Shown piece after piece: positions 24,947 through 34,437 of a DNA stretch of 64,000 nucleotides (positions are counted from its first letter, which is position 1; each line of letters starts with the position of its first letter). The DNA lies in NCBI GenBank assembly GCA_023421955.1, contig JAEZSE010000024.1, positions 88,905 through 152,904 of the forward strand, written 5' to 3'. This DNA comes from Bacillota bacterium. Its GTDB lineage: Bacteria; Bacillota; Clostridia; Christensenellales; UMGS416. The translations under genes and the position numbers were made by a program. The notes beneath the pieces were generated by a model. The model ran no database searches and was not told where the DNA came from. It saw nothing but the letters and a program-made list of their open reading frames with translations.

Positions 24947-26239
24947 ATGCCTAAGATTGTATTAATCGGAGCTGGCAGTGCCGTTTTCGCCCAAAAGCTC
25001 ATAGGAGACTGCTTTTGTACTCCCTCCCTTCGCGACTCGGAGATTGCGTTGGTGGACATAGACGAGGAGCGCCTCGAGATGTCAGAAACCATTATTCGCA
25101 CACTCAACGACAACATCAACGAGGGGCGTGCTACCGTTCGAGCCTATACCGATCGCCGGATGGCCTTGCCAAGGGCAAACTATGTACTCGTATCCATCAG
25201 CGTGGGTGCTCCCGAGCCCTATGTGCTACAAGACTCACTAATCCCGCTTAGATATGGTTTGAAGCAAACCTTTGCCGACACACTTGGTATCGGCGGGTTG
25301 TTCCGTGGGCTTCGGAATATGCCCACGGTGATCGACATCGCAAACGACGTGATGGAGCTTTGCCCCGATGCCTGGATCTTGAATTATACCAACCCCATGT
25401 GTATGATCGCGGGTGCGATGGCACATACCGGTGTGAAGGTTGTGGGCTTATGCCACAGCGTGCAGATCCTGGTGAGCGATCTGCTTTCTGGCCTTGGCAT
25501 GAGTTGTACCGATGTGCTCTCCAAAATCGCCGGCATTAATCACCAGTCGTGGCTACTGGAAATTTCCCGCAACGGTGTCGATCTTTATCCAGAGATCCGG
25601 GAGCGGGCAGCCCGCCGCCCCAAACCGCACAACGATATGGTGCGGTACGATATCATGGAGAAATTCGGCTATTATGTTACAGAATCCAGCAACCATATGA
25701 GCGAGTATGTGCCCTACTATATTAAGCAGAGTTATCCGGAGCTGTTGGAGCAGTTCAATATCAACACCAACATAATCCCCGTCTGGAAGCAATGGCGGGC
25801 CGATTACTGGGGAAAAGCAAAAGATGCCGCAAACGCCTCCTTGCTTCACCACCAGCGATCTGACGAGTTTGCCAGCCACATCATGGAGGCAATGGAGACC
25901 CATTCACTTTATAAGATAAATGCCAATGTGCCAAACCATGACCTGATCAACAATTTGCCCCGGGAATCCATCGTGGAGGTGCCTTGCCTGGTGGACGGTA
26001 ACGGTATCACCCCCTGCCACATGGGCAACCTGCCTCCACAGCTAGCGGCACTGAACCGCTGCAGCATCAACGTGCAGCTTCTGGCGGTGGAAGCAGCACT
26101 GACGCACAAACGGGAGCACATCTATCACGCAGCTCTGCTTGATCCGCACACATCGGCGGAACTACCTGCAGATAGGATTATTGAGTTGTGCGATGAGATG
26201 ATAGAATTGAACCAACCCTGGTTATGGGATTATGAATAG
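24947..26239 (+). CDS. GH4-family glycosidase, alpha-galactosidase/LplD-like
   Basis: A 430-residue GH4 enzyme: NAD site IVLIGAGSAVFAQ, substrate motif NYTNPMCMI, and metal-ligand motifs GLCHSVQ (Cys) and GINHQSWLL (His). The CHSVQ form is the one seen in MelA-type alpha-galactosidases and LplD-type alpha-galacturonidases, which differs from the CHGV form of its divergent neighbour, so the two enzymes probably have different substrates. The ATG at 24947 has AAGGTG 8 bp upstream; in-frame ATGs at 24884 and 24941 are less well placed. Its 3' end overlaps the convergent LysR gene by 10 bp. Confidence 0.9.
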   Translation: MPKIVLIGAGSAVFAQKLIGDCFCTPSLRDSEIALVDIDEERLEMSETIIRTLNDNINEGRATVRAYTDRRMALPRANYVLVSISVGAPEPYVLQDSLIPLRYGLKQTFADTLGIGGLFRGLRNMPTVIDIANDVMELCPDAWILNYTNPMCMIAGAMAHTGVKVVGLCHSVQILVSDLLSGLGMSCTDVLSKIAGINHQSWLLEISRNGVDLYPEIRERAARRPKPHNDMVRYDIMEKFGYYVTESSNHMSEYVPYYIKQSYPELLEQFNINTNIIPVWKQWRADYWGKAKDAANASLLHHQRSDEFASHIMEAMETHSLYKINANVPNHDLINNLPRESIVEVPCLVDGNGITPCHMGNLPPQLAALNRCSINVQLLAVEAALTHKREHIYHAALLDPHTSAELPADRIIELCDEMIELNQPWLWDYE

Positions 26240-27171
26240 TTGGTAGGCGGTTGTGCTTCCAGCTTGTTATATTGTTTAAGCAACTGAATAAAAGTTCTAG
26301 CTTCGCGTGGTAAGTCGAAACCCTTGCGATAAGCGATGCCGAGTGTTTTTTTCAAAACTGGCTTGCCAATATGGAAAAAAAGCGCCTTGTCAGAAACATC
26401 ATAATCTGGCAAGAAGAGCTCCGAAGTAATACCGGCACCCAACCCGCCTATCACCATCTGCAGCGTAGAGCCGGATCCCAGCGTGGTAAGTGAGACCGGC
26501 GGCGAGATGCGCGCCTGCGTAAAGGCTTCCTCGGCGTATTGTCGCAGACGGGAGTCCTGATGGGGTAGCACGAACTTGGTGTCGGCCAGCATTTTCAGAT
26601 CAAACCAAGGGTATGCCATGTTGGGAGATTCTAGTGCCTCACCAGCTAGCGGGTGGTTGCGCGGCAGTACCAGCAGCACATATTCTCTTTTGATGGGCTG
26701 GTAGATGAGTTCATTTTTAGCCTGCGGAGGCGGGGTGACGCAAAGTGTTAAATCACCGGAAAGCAGGCTGCGCTCCGCTACCCAAACGAGTTGCTCCTCG
26801 ATGGCCAGATTGCTGTCAGGATGTATCGCTTTAAATTCGTTAATAATCTTTGGCAGGCTCAATTTGGTCAGATTTGAACAGATCCCAATGTTTATGCTGC
26901 TCTCCTTGGTACGCTTCAGTCGCTCTATCTTTTCATCCAGTGCTTGCTTCTGTTCATTGACCACCTTGGCATAACTAACAAAGTATTCACCGGCCTTTGT
27001 GATATACAATTTATTGTTACGCCGCTCAAATAACGTGATGCCAATTCGTGATTCCAAATTGATCAGAAATTTGCTGAGTGCTGGTTGCGACAGATAGAGT
27101 TCTTCTGATGCCCTCGAAATACTCTTGCTTCTAGCGATGGCCAAGATGTATTCGACTTCTTTCGAGTTCAT
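26230..27171 (-). CDS. LysR-family transcriptional regulator
   Basis: A 313-residue regulator. The winged HTH is at residues 1-60 (YILAIARSKSISRASEELYL, then SQPALSKFLINLE), followed by a linker helix and a two-lobed effector domain (INIGICSNLTKLSLP onward, GLGAGITSELF near the end). The start at 27171 follows GAGGTGG; an in-frame upstream ATG at 27204 is less likely. It is divergent from the LplB-like operon, separated by about 200 bp that contains the operon promoter, so it most likely controls that operon; the effector would be a sugar or its metabolite. Confidence 0.92.
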   Translation of the reverse strand: MNSKEVEYILAIARSKSISRASEELYLSQPALSKFLINLESRIGITLFERRNNKLYITKAGEYFVSYAKVVNEQKQALDEKIERLKRTKESSINIGICSNLTKLSLPKIINEFKAIHPDSNLAIEEQLVWVAERSLLSGDLTLCVTPPPQAKNELIYQPIKREYVLLVLPRNHPLAGEALESPNMAYPWFDLKMLADTKFVLPHQDSRLRQYAEEAFTQARISPPVSLTTLGSGSTLQMVIGGLGAGITSELFLPDYDVSDKALFFHIGKPVLKKTLGIAYRKGFDLPREARTFIQLLKQYNKLEAQPPTNYS

Positions 27172-27231
27172 AACCACCTCGTAAGAATTAGATGTATAAC
27201 TCATGGATATGATGATATAACAATTCGGTAT

Positions 27232-27260
27232 TTGTGCCTGTTGTACAAGTCAATTATAAT
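27232..27260 (+). promoter_or_regulatory. Promoter of the first LplBC sugar operon
   Basis: TTGTGC (27232-27237), 17 bp, TATAAT (27255-27260). The spacer contains the palindrome TTGTACAA (27241-27248), a possible regulator contact for the divergent LysR protein. Confidence 0.55.
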
Positions 27261-27281
27261 CCGGGTGTAAGAAATGTCAAC

Positions 27282-27353
27282 TTGAACTCAGGCATGTGAC
27301 TGAATGGCGGATGGCTTCCAGCTCGTTAAGAAAGACGCATAACCTGAGTTCAA
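27282..27353 (+). promoter_or_regulatory. Long-range inverted repeat in the operon leader
   Basis: TTGAACTCAGG (27282-27292) is perfectly complementary to CCTGAGTTCAA (27343-27353), 50 nt apart. It lies wholly within the leader, between the promoter and the ribosome site at 27362. It could form an 11-bp RNA stem enclosing a 50-nt loop, or be an operator pair. No known riboswitch fold is recognised. Confidence 0.45.
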
Positions 27354-27372
27354 TTGTTTGCGAGGTAACGTT

Positions 27373-28311
27373 ATGGCTGTATCAACAACCAGAAAACACC
27401 GCTTTGCCCAGACAGGCTGCATCTTGAAAAAGCAACTCGGACTACAGGTGATGGTGCTGATCGGCATGGGGTTTATCGTCTTTTTCCATTTCGTGCCCAT
27501 TTATGGCATCCAGCTGGCCTTCAAGGAGTTGCTGCCCGGCAAGGGCATCTGGGAAAGCCCATGGGTGGGCTTGAAACACTTCCGTGACTTCTTTAACTCC
27601 GGCTATTTCGGCCAGGTCATGGGCAACACCGTCGCATTGAGCATGCTGAAAATTGTTTTTGCCTTCCCCGCGCCGATCATCTTCGCTCTGCTGGTGAGCG
27701 AGATATCCTCCCTTCGCGCGCGGTCAGTTATCCAGGGCGTCACCTATATGCCTCATTTCCTGTCCTGGGTCATCCTCTACGGCATCGTGGCTTCCATTCT
27801 GGCCCGCGATGGTGGATCTTTGAACTCGGTGCTGCAGGAGCTGGGGCTGATCAAGGAGCCCGTACATTATTTGGCCAGCACGAAGATATTCTGGCCGCTC
27901 ATGATCCTGCTGGATATCGCCAAGGAAACTGGCTGGAGCACAATCATCTATATGGCGGCCATCGCCGGCGTTGACCCGCAGCTTTTTGAGGCTGCCAAGG
28001 TGGACGGCGCCAGCCGCCTAAGGCAAGTGGTTACCATTACGCTGCCCTCAATGCTGCCGGTCATTATCACACTGCTGATACTGCGTGTGGGTGCCATATT
28101 GGATGCCGGGTTTGATCAATTGCTGGTTTTCCGCAACAACATCGTGTTCGACCAGGCCAATATCATTGACATTTATGTGATGGACACTGGCATTGCGCAG
28201 GGGCGGTTCGGATATGCCACGGCGGTGGGGCTTTTTAAAAGCATGATCGGGTTCGCTATGGTGTTCTCGGCAAACAAGGTTGCCAACAAGTTCGGCCAGG
28301 GGCTATGGTGA
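27373..28311 (+). CDS. ABC sugar transporter permease, LplB-like
   Basis: A 312-residue membrane protein of the CUT1 binding-protein-dependent permease family, LplB (polygalacturonan/oligosaccharide) subgroup. It has about six helices, with PIYGIQLAFKELLPGKGIW near the N terminus and the EAA-loop segment LFEAAKVDGASRLRQVVTIT that contacts the shared ATPase. The ATG at 27373 follows GAGGTAA. It is the first gene of the operon. As in other Lpl systems there is no ATPase gene here; a general MsmX-type ATPase elsewhere would serve it. Confidence 0.93.
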   Translation: MAVSTTRKHRFAQTGCILKKQLGLQVMVLIGMGFIVFFHFVPIYGIQLAFKELLPGKGIWESPWVGLKHFRDFFNSGYFGQVMGNTVALSMLKIVFAFPAPIIFALLVSEISSLRARSVIQGVTYMPHFLSWVILYGIVASILARDGGSLNSVLQELGLIKEPVHYLASTKIFWPLMILLDIAKETGWSTIIYMAAIAGVDPQLFEAAKVDGASRLRQVVTITLPSMLPVIITLLILRVGAILDAGFDQLLVFRNNIVFDQANIIDIYVMDTGIAQGRFGYATAVGLFKSMIGFAMVFSANKVANKFGQGLW

Positions 28312-28323
28312 GTGAGGGAGCAT

Positions 28324-29253
28324 ATGGGAATGGAGTTGAAACCGGCCATTACGGTGGCCCGCAAGAACAGAATAAAGAAAACACTTGGCGAGAGGGTTTT
28401 TACCTCTGTGAACTGCACTTTTATGGTGTTGGTATGCGTTATGACAATCTACCCGTTTATCAACACGCTGGCCCTTTCCTTCAACGAAGGCCCGGATGCG
28501 CTGAGAGGCGGCATCTATTTCTTCCCCAGGGTTTTCACCTTGCAGAATTATGAAAATATCTTCTCCGACAACACCGTCCTGCTGGCATACGGCATCACCG
28601 TATTGCGAACGGTGCTTGGAGTGTTTCTGTCGCTGATTGTAACGGGCATTATAAGCTACGGCTTGTCGAAACCCTATCTGATGTTCCGAAAGGGGTATAT
28701 GCTGATCTGCGCCTTTGGCATGATATTCAACGCAGGACTAATTCCTGTCTACATGCTCTATAAAGACGTGGGCCTGCTTAACAACTTCCTGGTTTACATC
28801 CTACCGTCGGCTGTCAGCATCTGGAACATGATATTGATGAAAACGTTCTTTGAGCGGCTGCCTGCTGAATTGGAGCAGTCGGCGATGATCGACGGGGCCA
28901 ATACGTTTCAAATATTCATCAAGATCATTATACCGGTCTCCATGCCGATCATCGCGACGATCTGCATTTTCAACGGTGTGTATCAGTGGAACGCATGGTT
29001 CGACGCTTATATGTTCAACACGCGCCGGCCGGAATTGCACCCCATACAGACCTATCTGTACAAGGTAATTGCGCTGTCGCAAGCCAACGCCAACAGCGGC
29101 GTAGAGGATGAACTTCTTGCAAGGCTCAAGGTGAATGTGACGACACTTCGGGCAGCTACGGTAATAATCACCATCGTGCCTATCCTGTCAATTTACTCCA
29201 TTTTCCAGAAGTATTTTATTCAAGGCACCATGGTTGGGTCTTTGAAGGGATAA
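28324..29253 (+). CDS. ABC sugar transporter permease, LplC/YtcP-like
   Basis: A 309-residue CUT1 permease of the MalG/LplC type. It shows TIYPFINTLALSFNEG, the EAA-loop region ELEQSAMIDGANTFQIFIKI and the conserved C-terminal YFIQGTMVGSLKG. It follows LplB by about 12 bp with GAGGGAG as ribosome site. GTG 28312 and ATG 28330 are alternative starts. With the preceding gene it forms the heterodimeric channel. Confidence 0.92.
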   Translation: MGMELKPAITVARKNRIKKTLGERVFTSVNCTFMVLVCVMTIYPFINTLALSFNEGPDALRGGIYFFPRVFTLQNYENIFSDNTVLLAYGITVLRTVLGVFLSLIVTGIISYGLSKPYLMFRKGYMLICAFGMIFNAGLIPVYMLYKDVGLLNNFLVYILPSAVSIWNMILMKTFFERLPAELEQSAMIDGANTFQIFIKIIIPVSMPIIATICIFNGVYQWNAWFDAYMFNTRRPELHPIQTYLYKVIALSQANANSGVEDELLARLKVNVTTLRAATVIITIVPILSIYSIFQKYFIQGTMVGSLKG

Positions 29254-29412
29254 CATTCCCTCATGCGAGCAAGGCCGGCTGGCTGGCGGGGGGCGGACGA
29301 AAGCCCTCAAACCAGTGGGTCTTTGGTTTCGCATAGACTGGAGGTGATCGGGAAATTAACCGCAGGTATGTCAATGGGGATCAACTACCTAATTAGAAAG
29401 GGGTATGGAAAG

Positions 29413-31041
29413 ATGAAGAGCCATGGAACCATGAAGTTACTGAGCGTATTGGCGGCGTTAATGATGCTGCTGGCAGCCTGCACGACAAACTCCGCAAGTC
29501 CGTCCGCTGTAGCCACAGAGGCCCCGAAGACCTCCGAGGCAGCCAAGACTGATGCGGCGGCGCCCACAACCGAGGCATTGAAGACCGTGGAAGTTGACTT
29601 TATGTGGATGTCGGCGACCTGGAAGCCGGTCACATGGGGCAATGATCCGGTGACGAAGAAGATGACGGAAAAGACCGGTGTGACGTTTAAGTGTTCCGCA
29701 CCCAGCGGTGATGCGGATCAGATCGCAAACGTGATGCTGGTGTCCGGCGATTATCCCTCTACAATGTGCATGGGTGCCGGCGCTACTTTTGATAAGTATG
29801 TGTCTGCCGGTGCATTTGTGGCTGTCAACGACCTGGCTGCGCAGTACAACTTCCCCGGCATCATGGAGCAAATTCCCCAAAAGTCACAGAAGGTGTATCG
29901 CAGCGATGATGGCAAGCTCTACGGTGTGCCCAGTTGGTTCAGCGACGACGGGTTCGGCACCTGTGGCGATGGCCTGGTTGTGCGCAACGACCTCTACAAG
30001 GGCAACGGCTCGCCGAAGTTCGCCACACTGGACGAGTATTACAATTACTTGGTAAGCATTAAGAACGCCAACCTGACCATCAACGGCATCCCGGTGTGGC
30101 CCATGGCCTTCTATATGACCAGTACAAACTTGAACATAGTGGGCGAAGTGGCCAACCTTTATGGCTCCAACATCATGGGCTACAAGTATTACAACACAGC
30201 CAACAAGCGCGTGGAGTTGTCTCTGAGGTCACCGGAGATTGTCAAGGCGCTCACTTTCTTGAACAAGTGCTATACCAATGGCATGATCGACCCCGAATGC
30301 TTCACCTTCGACCGCACCAAGTTCGACGAGGCTTTCTGCACCGGCAAGTACGCCACAGTTATGGGCAATTATTGGGCGTTGTGGAACGCTGACGCAGCGC
30401 TTAAAGCAATCAACCCGGACATGTACTACACCGTGATCGACGCCCCGCAGGGTGCGTCAGGCGTGAAGCAGTACTATGGGTTCTATGATACCGCTGGCAA
30501 TATGAGCTTTGAGGTGACGAAGAACTGCAAGGAACCGGAAGCCGTTACACGCTTTATTGATTACTTCCTCAGCGATGAGGGTAACATTCTAGACTTTTAC
30601 GGTGTAGAAGGCCAGACGATGGAATTCAGGGATGGCAAGCCTTACCTGATGGACGGCGTATATGAAGCAAAACTCGCCGACTTTGACGGTTACGGTAAAA
30701 AGACCGGCGTGCGTGTATTCGACGTGATGATGGACGCTACCTGGAACTGGGAGCGCAATGTCGAATCAGAGGTTCGCTCGGCAAACCGCTCAATGGTCAT
30801 GAAGTATGCGTTTGACGGTACTTATCTTAAGGCGCTGTCGGTTGATTCCTCCACCGATATGGGCATTCTCAACGCCGAAATCTCCGCGAACCTGGTTGCA
30901 GAGTTCACCAAGATCATCCTTACCAAGGACAGCAACCAGATCGAGGCAATGGTCAAGGCGCTGCTCAAGAACTATGAGGACAAGGGGCTTTCCAAGTTGG
31001 AGGACGAGTGGTCGGCACAATACGCTAAGCTGATCAACTGA
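29413..31041 (+). CDS. Extracellular sugar-binding lipoprotein, LplA-like
   Basis: A 542-residue solute-binding protein. It has a signal peptide with lipobox LLAAC, then an Ala/Thr/Lys-rich linker (about 25-60), then the binding domain starting VEVDFMWMSATWKPV. Size and C-terminal features (DFYGVEGQTMEF) fit the large LplA/YtcQ-type binding proteins that pair with LplB/LplC. AAAGGGG lies 8 bp before the ATG at 29413. The 159-bp gap from the permease gene may allow extra regulation. Ligand unknown; neighbouring isomerase and GH4 genes suggest an oligosaccharide containing a deoxy or uronic sugar. Confidence 0.9.
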   Translation: MKSHGTMKLLSVLAALMMLLAACTTNSASPSAVATEAPKTSEAAKTDAAAPTTEALKTVEVDFMWMSATWKPVTWGNDPVTKKMTEKTGVTFKCSAPSGDADQIANVMLVSGDYPSTMCMGAGATFDKYVSAGAFVAVNDLAAQYNFPGIMEQIPQKSQKVYRSDDGKLYGVPSWFSDDGFGTCGDGLVVRNDLYKGNGSPKFATLDEYYNYLVSIKNANLTINGIPVWPMAFYMTSTNLNIVGEVANLYGSNIMGYKYYNTANKRVELSLRSPEIVKALTFLNKCYTNGMIDPECFTFDRTKFDEAFCTGKYATVMGNYWALWNADAALKAINPDMYYTVIDAPQGASGVKQYYGFYDTAGNMSFEVTKNCKEPEAVTRFIDYFLSDEGNILDFYGVEGQTMEFRDGKPYLMDGVYEAKLADFDGYGKKTGVRVFDVMMDATWNWERNVESEVRSANRSMVMKYAFDGTYLKALSVDSSTDMGILNAEISANLVAEFTKIILTKDSNQIEAMVKALLKNYEDKGLSKLEDEWSAQYAKLIN

Positions 31042-31072
31042 GTCCTGCATACACTGCACAACAACTAGCCGA

Positions 31073-31097
31073 TGCCCGGCCCATGTCGGGTCGGGCA
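31073..31097 (+). terminator. Intercistronic hairpin after the binding-protein gene
   Basis: TGCCCGGCCC (31073-31082) and GGGTCGGGCA (31088-31097) form a 10-bp stem with an ATGTC loop. No T-run follows, so it probably stabilises the 5' transcript or attenuates the catabolic genes. Confidence 0.55.
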
Positions 31098-31188
31098 CCG
31101 GTTCTCTCATTGGCTGGCCGTACAAAGGACATTCATCAAATGTAGTTCAAATGATTTAAATGACCTTGGCCAGAAAGGAGGCACAAAG

Positions 31189-32565
31189 ATGATTTCGGAG
31201 AAGAATTTCGTGTTGGGGATCGCGCCCACGCGCAGGAAGATGTATAACCCCTCCTTCACCCACGCAAATCGGAAAGCCGTACTGGAGCAAACGGCGGAGC
31301 TGGTGGCGGGGCTGCCCGTCACACTGGTGGGCATTGAATGGTTGAACGACGAGGGGATCCTGGTGGATCTGGAAGACGTGCAGAAGGTTGAGGAGCATTT
31401 CCGCCGTGCTAAGGTGGATGCGGTGTTTATGCCACACTGCAATTTCGGCTCTGAGGAAGTGGTGGGCAAGCTGGGAAAGGCGATGGGCAAACCCTTTCTG
31501 CTGTGGGGCGGACGGGATGACGCACCGCCACCCGATCGGGCCATGCGCCAAACCGACACACAATGCGGACTCTTTGCAAGCAGTAAGGCGCTGCAGCGCT
31601 ACGGTGTACCCTTTACCTACATCGAAAATTGCAGACCGGAGGAAGAGGCATTCCGGCAGGGATTTTTGGATTTTCTGCGGTCTGCAGCGGCTGCGAAAGC
31701 CTTTCATACCACCCGAGTAGGCCAGATCAGCCTCCGGCCTAAACCGTTTTTAAGCGTGATTGTGAATGAAAGCGAGCTGCTGGAGCGATTTGGCATCGAA
31801 GTGGTGCCAGTGCAGGGCGTGGAAATCGTCGCAAAGATCACCGATTTCCTGGCCTCTCGCAAGGAGGATGTGCGCCAACGCGTAGAAGACATCCGGGGCA
31901 AGATGGATTGTGCCACGATGGATGGCGAGGCGATGGAAAAAATAGCTGCCACAGAACTCGCCATCGCTGACACCGCCGCCGAATACGGCTGTAATGTGAT
32001 GGCCAGCGAGTGCTGGGTGACCTATGGCAAATCATTCGGTATCCGGCCTTGCTTTCTGTTTGGCGACTTGATCGACCGGGGGCTCATTACGGCCTGCGAG
32101 ACTGACATCTGCGGCGCGGTCACGATGCGCATGCTGAAGGCCGCCACGCTAGGCAGCGGCCTGCCCTTTCTGGCCGACCTCACAGTGCGGCACCCCACCA
32201 ACGACAATGCCGAGCTATTGTGGCACTGTGGCCCATTTCCGCAATCGCTTGCCCGCCAACCGGAAAAGCGCGAGCTCATCCGCTTTACGGGCCACTGGGA
32301 GCTAAAGCACGGCCCCATCACCGTGGCGCGCTTCGACGGCATCTGTGGCGATTACAAGCTGTTTGCTGGCGAAGGCCGGGGGGTGGAAGGCCCGGCGACC
32401 AACGGCAACTATGTGTGGCTTGAGGTGGACAACTGGGTAAAGTGGGAGAAGAAATTCATCTATGGCCCCTACATCCACCATGTTGCCTGTATGCACGGCA
32501 ACTGGACCGGTGTGCTGGAGGAAGCCTGCAAATATCTGGGCGGCGTAGCGCTGGACCGGCCATAA
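31189..32565 (+). CDS. L-fucose/L-arabinose isomerase-family protein
   Basis: A 458-residue cytoplasmic protein of the FucI/AraA superfamily, which interconverts aldoses and ketoses using a divalent metal. Family features are the N-terminal Rossmann-like segment with PVTLVGIEWLNDEG and the C-terminal metal region: MASECWVTYG, ITACETDICGAVTMRML and LLWHCGPFP. It is shorter than E. coli FucI (591 residues) and nearer AraA in length, so it is not a classical FucI. It begins at ATG 31189 behind AAAGGAGG and heads a five-gene catabolic run. Probable first step: isomerisation of the sugar released by the glycosidases. Substrate is not determined. Confidence 0.8.
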   Translation: MISEKNFVLGIAPTRRKMYNPSFTHANRKAVLEQTAELVAGLPVTLVGIEWLNDEGILVDLEDVQKVEEHFRRAKVDAVFMPHCNFGSEEVVGKLGKAMGKPFLLWGGRDDAPPPDRAMRQTDTQCGLFASSKALQRYGVPFTYIENCRPEEEAFRQGFLDFLRSAAAAKAFHTTRVGQISLRPKPFLSVIVNESELLERFGIEVVPVQGVEIVAKITDFLASRKEDVRQRVEDIRGKMDCATMDGEAMEKIAATELAIADTAAEYGCNVMASECWVTYGKSFGIRPCFLFGDLIDRGLITACETDICGAVTMRMLKAATLGSGLPFLADLTVRHPTNDNAELLWHCGPFPQSLARQPEKRELIRFTGHWELKHGPITVARFDGICGDYKLFAGEGRGVEGPATNGNYVWLEVDNWVKWEKKFIYGPYIHHVACMHGNWTGVLEEACKYLGGVALDRP

Positions 32566-32588
32566 ACGGTAAAGCGGAGGCGTTTAGC

Positions 32589-33548
32589 ATGGAATATCGG
32601 GAATTGGGCCAAAGCGGTCTGACCGTGTCAGAGGTGTCTTTGGGTTGCTGGGTGACTGGCGGCGACTACTGGGGCGGTGCTGACGATGACCAGTCCATCG
32701 CGGCGATCCGCAAGGCCGTGGATTGCGGCATCAACTTCATCGACACGGCGGAGCTGTATGGCAGGGGCCATTCGGAGGATATCGTGGGCCGGGCCATCGC
32801 GGATCTGCGGCAGGATGTGCTGCTCTCCAGCAAGGTGTGGAAGACCAACATGAGCAAGGACATGGTGCCTGTGGCCTGCGAGGGCAGCTTGAAGCGGCTT
32901 GATGCGGACTGCATCGACGTTTACTTTATCCACTACCCCAGCGACGAAATCCCCATTGGCGAGACGATGGAGGCTATGGGGAAGCTCAAGAAAGAGGGCA
33001 AAATCCGCGCGATCGGTCTTTCCAACTTCACCGTGGCGCAGATAAGAGAAGCGATGCAATTCGGCACAGTTGACGTGATCCAGCCCTGCTACAGCCTGCT
33101 GTGGCGGGGCATAGAGGAAGATGTGTTGCCCTTCTGCTCGGAGCAGGGTATCGGCGTGGTGGCCTACAGTCCGCTGGCTCAGGGGCTTCTCACCGGTAAG
33201 TTCAAGCCCGGCGCCACGTTCCCTGCCGGTGACGGACGGGTGCGGACGCCATTGTTCCAACCGGGCACCTTGGAACGGTGCCTGGAAGTGGCCGAAGGGC
33301 TGCTTCCCTACGGCCGCAAGTACGGTAAGACGCAGGGCCAGGTGGCCATCAACTGGCTGACAGGCCGCGAGGGTGTCACCTCAGCCATCGTGGGGGCGCG
33401 CACGGCGAGTCAGGCCGAAGAAAATGCCGGAGCCGGAGGTTGGCGGCTGAGCGGCGAAGACGCTGCGGCAATCGACCGCATCGGCAGGGCGGTCACCGAT
33501 ACGTTGCCGCACTATGTGAGCTTTTTTATGAACAAGGTGAAGGAATAG
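32589..33548 (+). CDS. Aldo/keto reductase
   Basis: A 319-residue (beta/alpha)8 NADPH-dependent oxidoreductase. It begins MEYRELGQSGLTVSEVSLG, as in the AKR11/AKR14-like groups. The catalytic tetrad is visible: Asp and Tyr in DTAELYG, Lys in LLSSKVW, His in YFIHYPS. The NADP site AIVGARTASQ is near the C terminus. GGAGG precedes the start by 8 bp, and the gap to the isomerase is 23 bp. In this operon it could reduce an aldehyde cleavage product such as lactaldehyde, or interconvert the sugar itself; both are inference. Confidence 0.9.
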   Translation: MEYRELGQSGLTVSEVSLGCWVTGGDYWGGADDDQSIAAIRKAVDCGINFIDTAELYGRGHSEDIVGRAIADLRQDVLLSSKVWKTNMSKDMVPVACEGSLKRLDADCIDVYFIHYPSDEIPIGETMEAMGKLKKEGKIRAIGLSNFTVAQIREAMQFGTVDVIQPCYSLLWRGIEEDVLPFCSEQGIGVVAYSPLAQGLLTGKFKPGATFPAGDGRVRTPLFQPGTLERCLEVAEGLLPYGRKYGKTQGQVAINWLTGREGVTSAIVGARTASQAEENAGAGGWRLSGEDAAAIDRIGRAVTDTLPHYVSFFMNKVKE

Positions 33549-33558
33549 GAGGCATCCC

Positions 33559-34398
33559 ATGCCATTGGCAAATGTGGCGAAAATCCTGAAAGACGCGCAG
33601 GCCGGCGGATACGCCGTGGCCGCGTTCAACGTGTTCAACCTGGAAAGTATCACCTGGCTTGTGAAGGCTGCTGAAGCCGAGGGCTCGCCGGTGATCGCCA
33701 TGCTTTATCCGGCATGTAATAAGCATGTGCCGGAGAGCACCTTCACGGCCATCGCCATCGACCTGGCCCGGCAAGCCAAGGTGCCGGTTGGCGTTCACTA
33801 CGACCACTGCGGCAGCTTTGATCAGATTATGGCGGCCATCGCCGCAGGGTTTTCATCGGTGATGATTGACGGCTCGGCGCTGCCTTATGAGGAAAATGTG
33901 GCAATCACCACGGCCATCGCCCGAGCGGCTCACCCGATGGGTGTAACGGTAGAGGCCGAGCTGGGGCTGGTGGGGCGGGCCAGTAACCTGGACGATTTCA
34001 TCAACACCAGCCGCTACACCGAGCCCTCTGCCGCCGCTGATTTCGCCGCGCGCACCGGTGTGGACTCACTGGCGGTGGCCATCGGCAGCGCCCACGGCAA
34101 CTATGTGGCCGAGCCGAAACTTGATCTTTCGCGCCTGGAGGAAATCCGCTCCATGGTCGCCACCCCGCTGGTGCTGCACGGCGGTTCCGGTATCCCCGAA
34201 TCGCAGATCCGCGAGGCGGTGAAGCGCGGCATCACCAAGCTCAACATCGGCACTGAATTTGGCCAGGAGTCTTGGCGGCAGATCGAGGCGCTAGTGGGCG
34301 GCGAAAAATCTCCGGGCAGCCTGCTAAGCGCACTCATGCGCGTGGAGCCGGCCATGGTGGAGTATGTGCGCGCCAAGATCCGCCTACTACGGCCCTGA
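33559..34398 (+). CDS. Class II (zinc) fructose-bisphosphate-type aldolase
   Basis: A 279-residue class II aldolase of the GatY/KbaY/FbaA family. The zinc and catalytic motifs are HYDHCGSFD (Asp acid/base and His), VEAELGLVG, GSAHGNY (His) and PLVLHGGSGIP (His). The usual H-L-D-H is H-Y-D-H here. Such enzymes split ketose 1-phosphates or 1,6-bisphosphates into DHAP and an aldehyde. It sits 10 bp after the reductase gene and before the PfkB kinase, so the operon encodes isomerase, kinase and aldolase: a complete ketose-phosphate route. Confidence 0.92.
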   Translation: MPLANVAKILKDAQAGGYAVAAFNVFNLESITWLVKAAEAEGSPVIAMLYPACNKHVPESTFTAIAIDLARQAKVPVGVHYDHCGSFDQIMAAIAAGFSSVMIDGSALPYEENVAITTAIARAAHPMGVTVEAELGLVGRASNLDDFINTSRYTEPSAAADFAARTGVDSLAVAIGSAHGNYVAEPKLDLSRLEEIRSMVATPLVLHGGSGIPESQIREAVKRGITKLNIGTEFGQESWRQIEALVGGEKSPGSLLSALMRVEPAMVEYVRAKIRLLRP

Positions 34399-34437
34399 CC
34401 CACTCTCAATCACTTGACTTTCAAGGAGTGCATAGAT

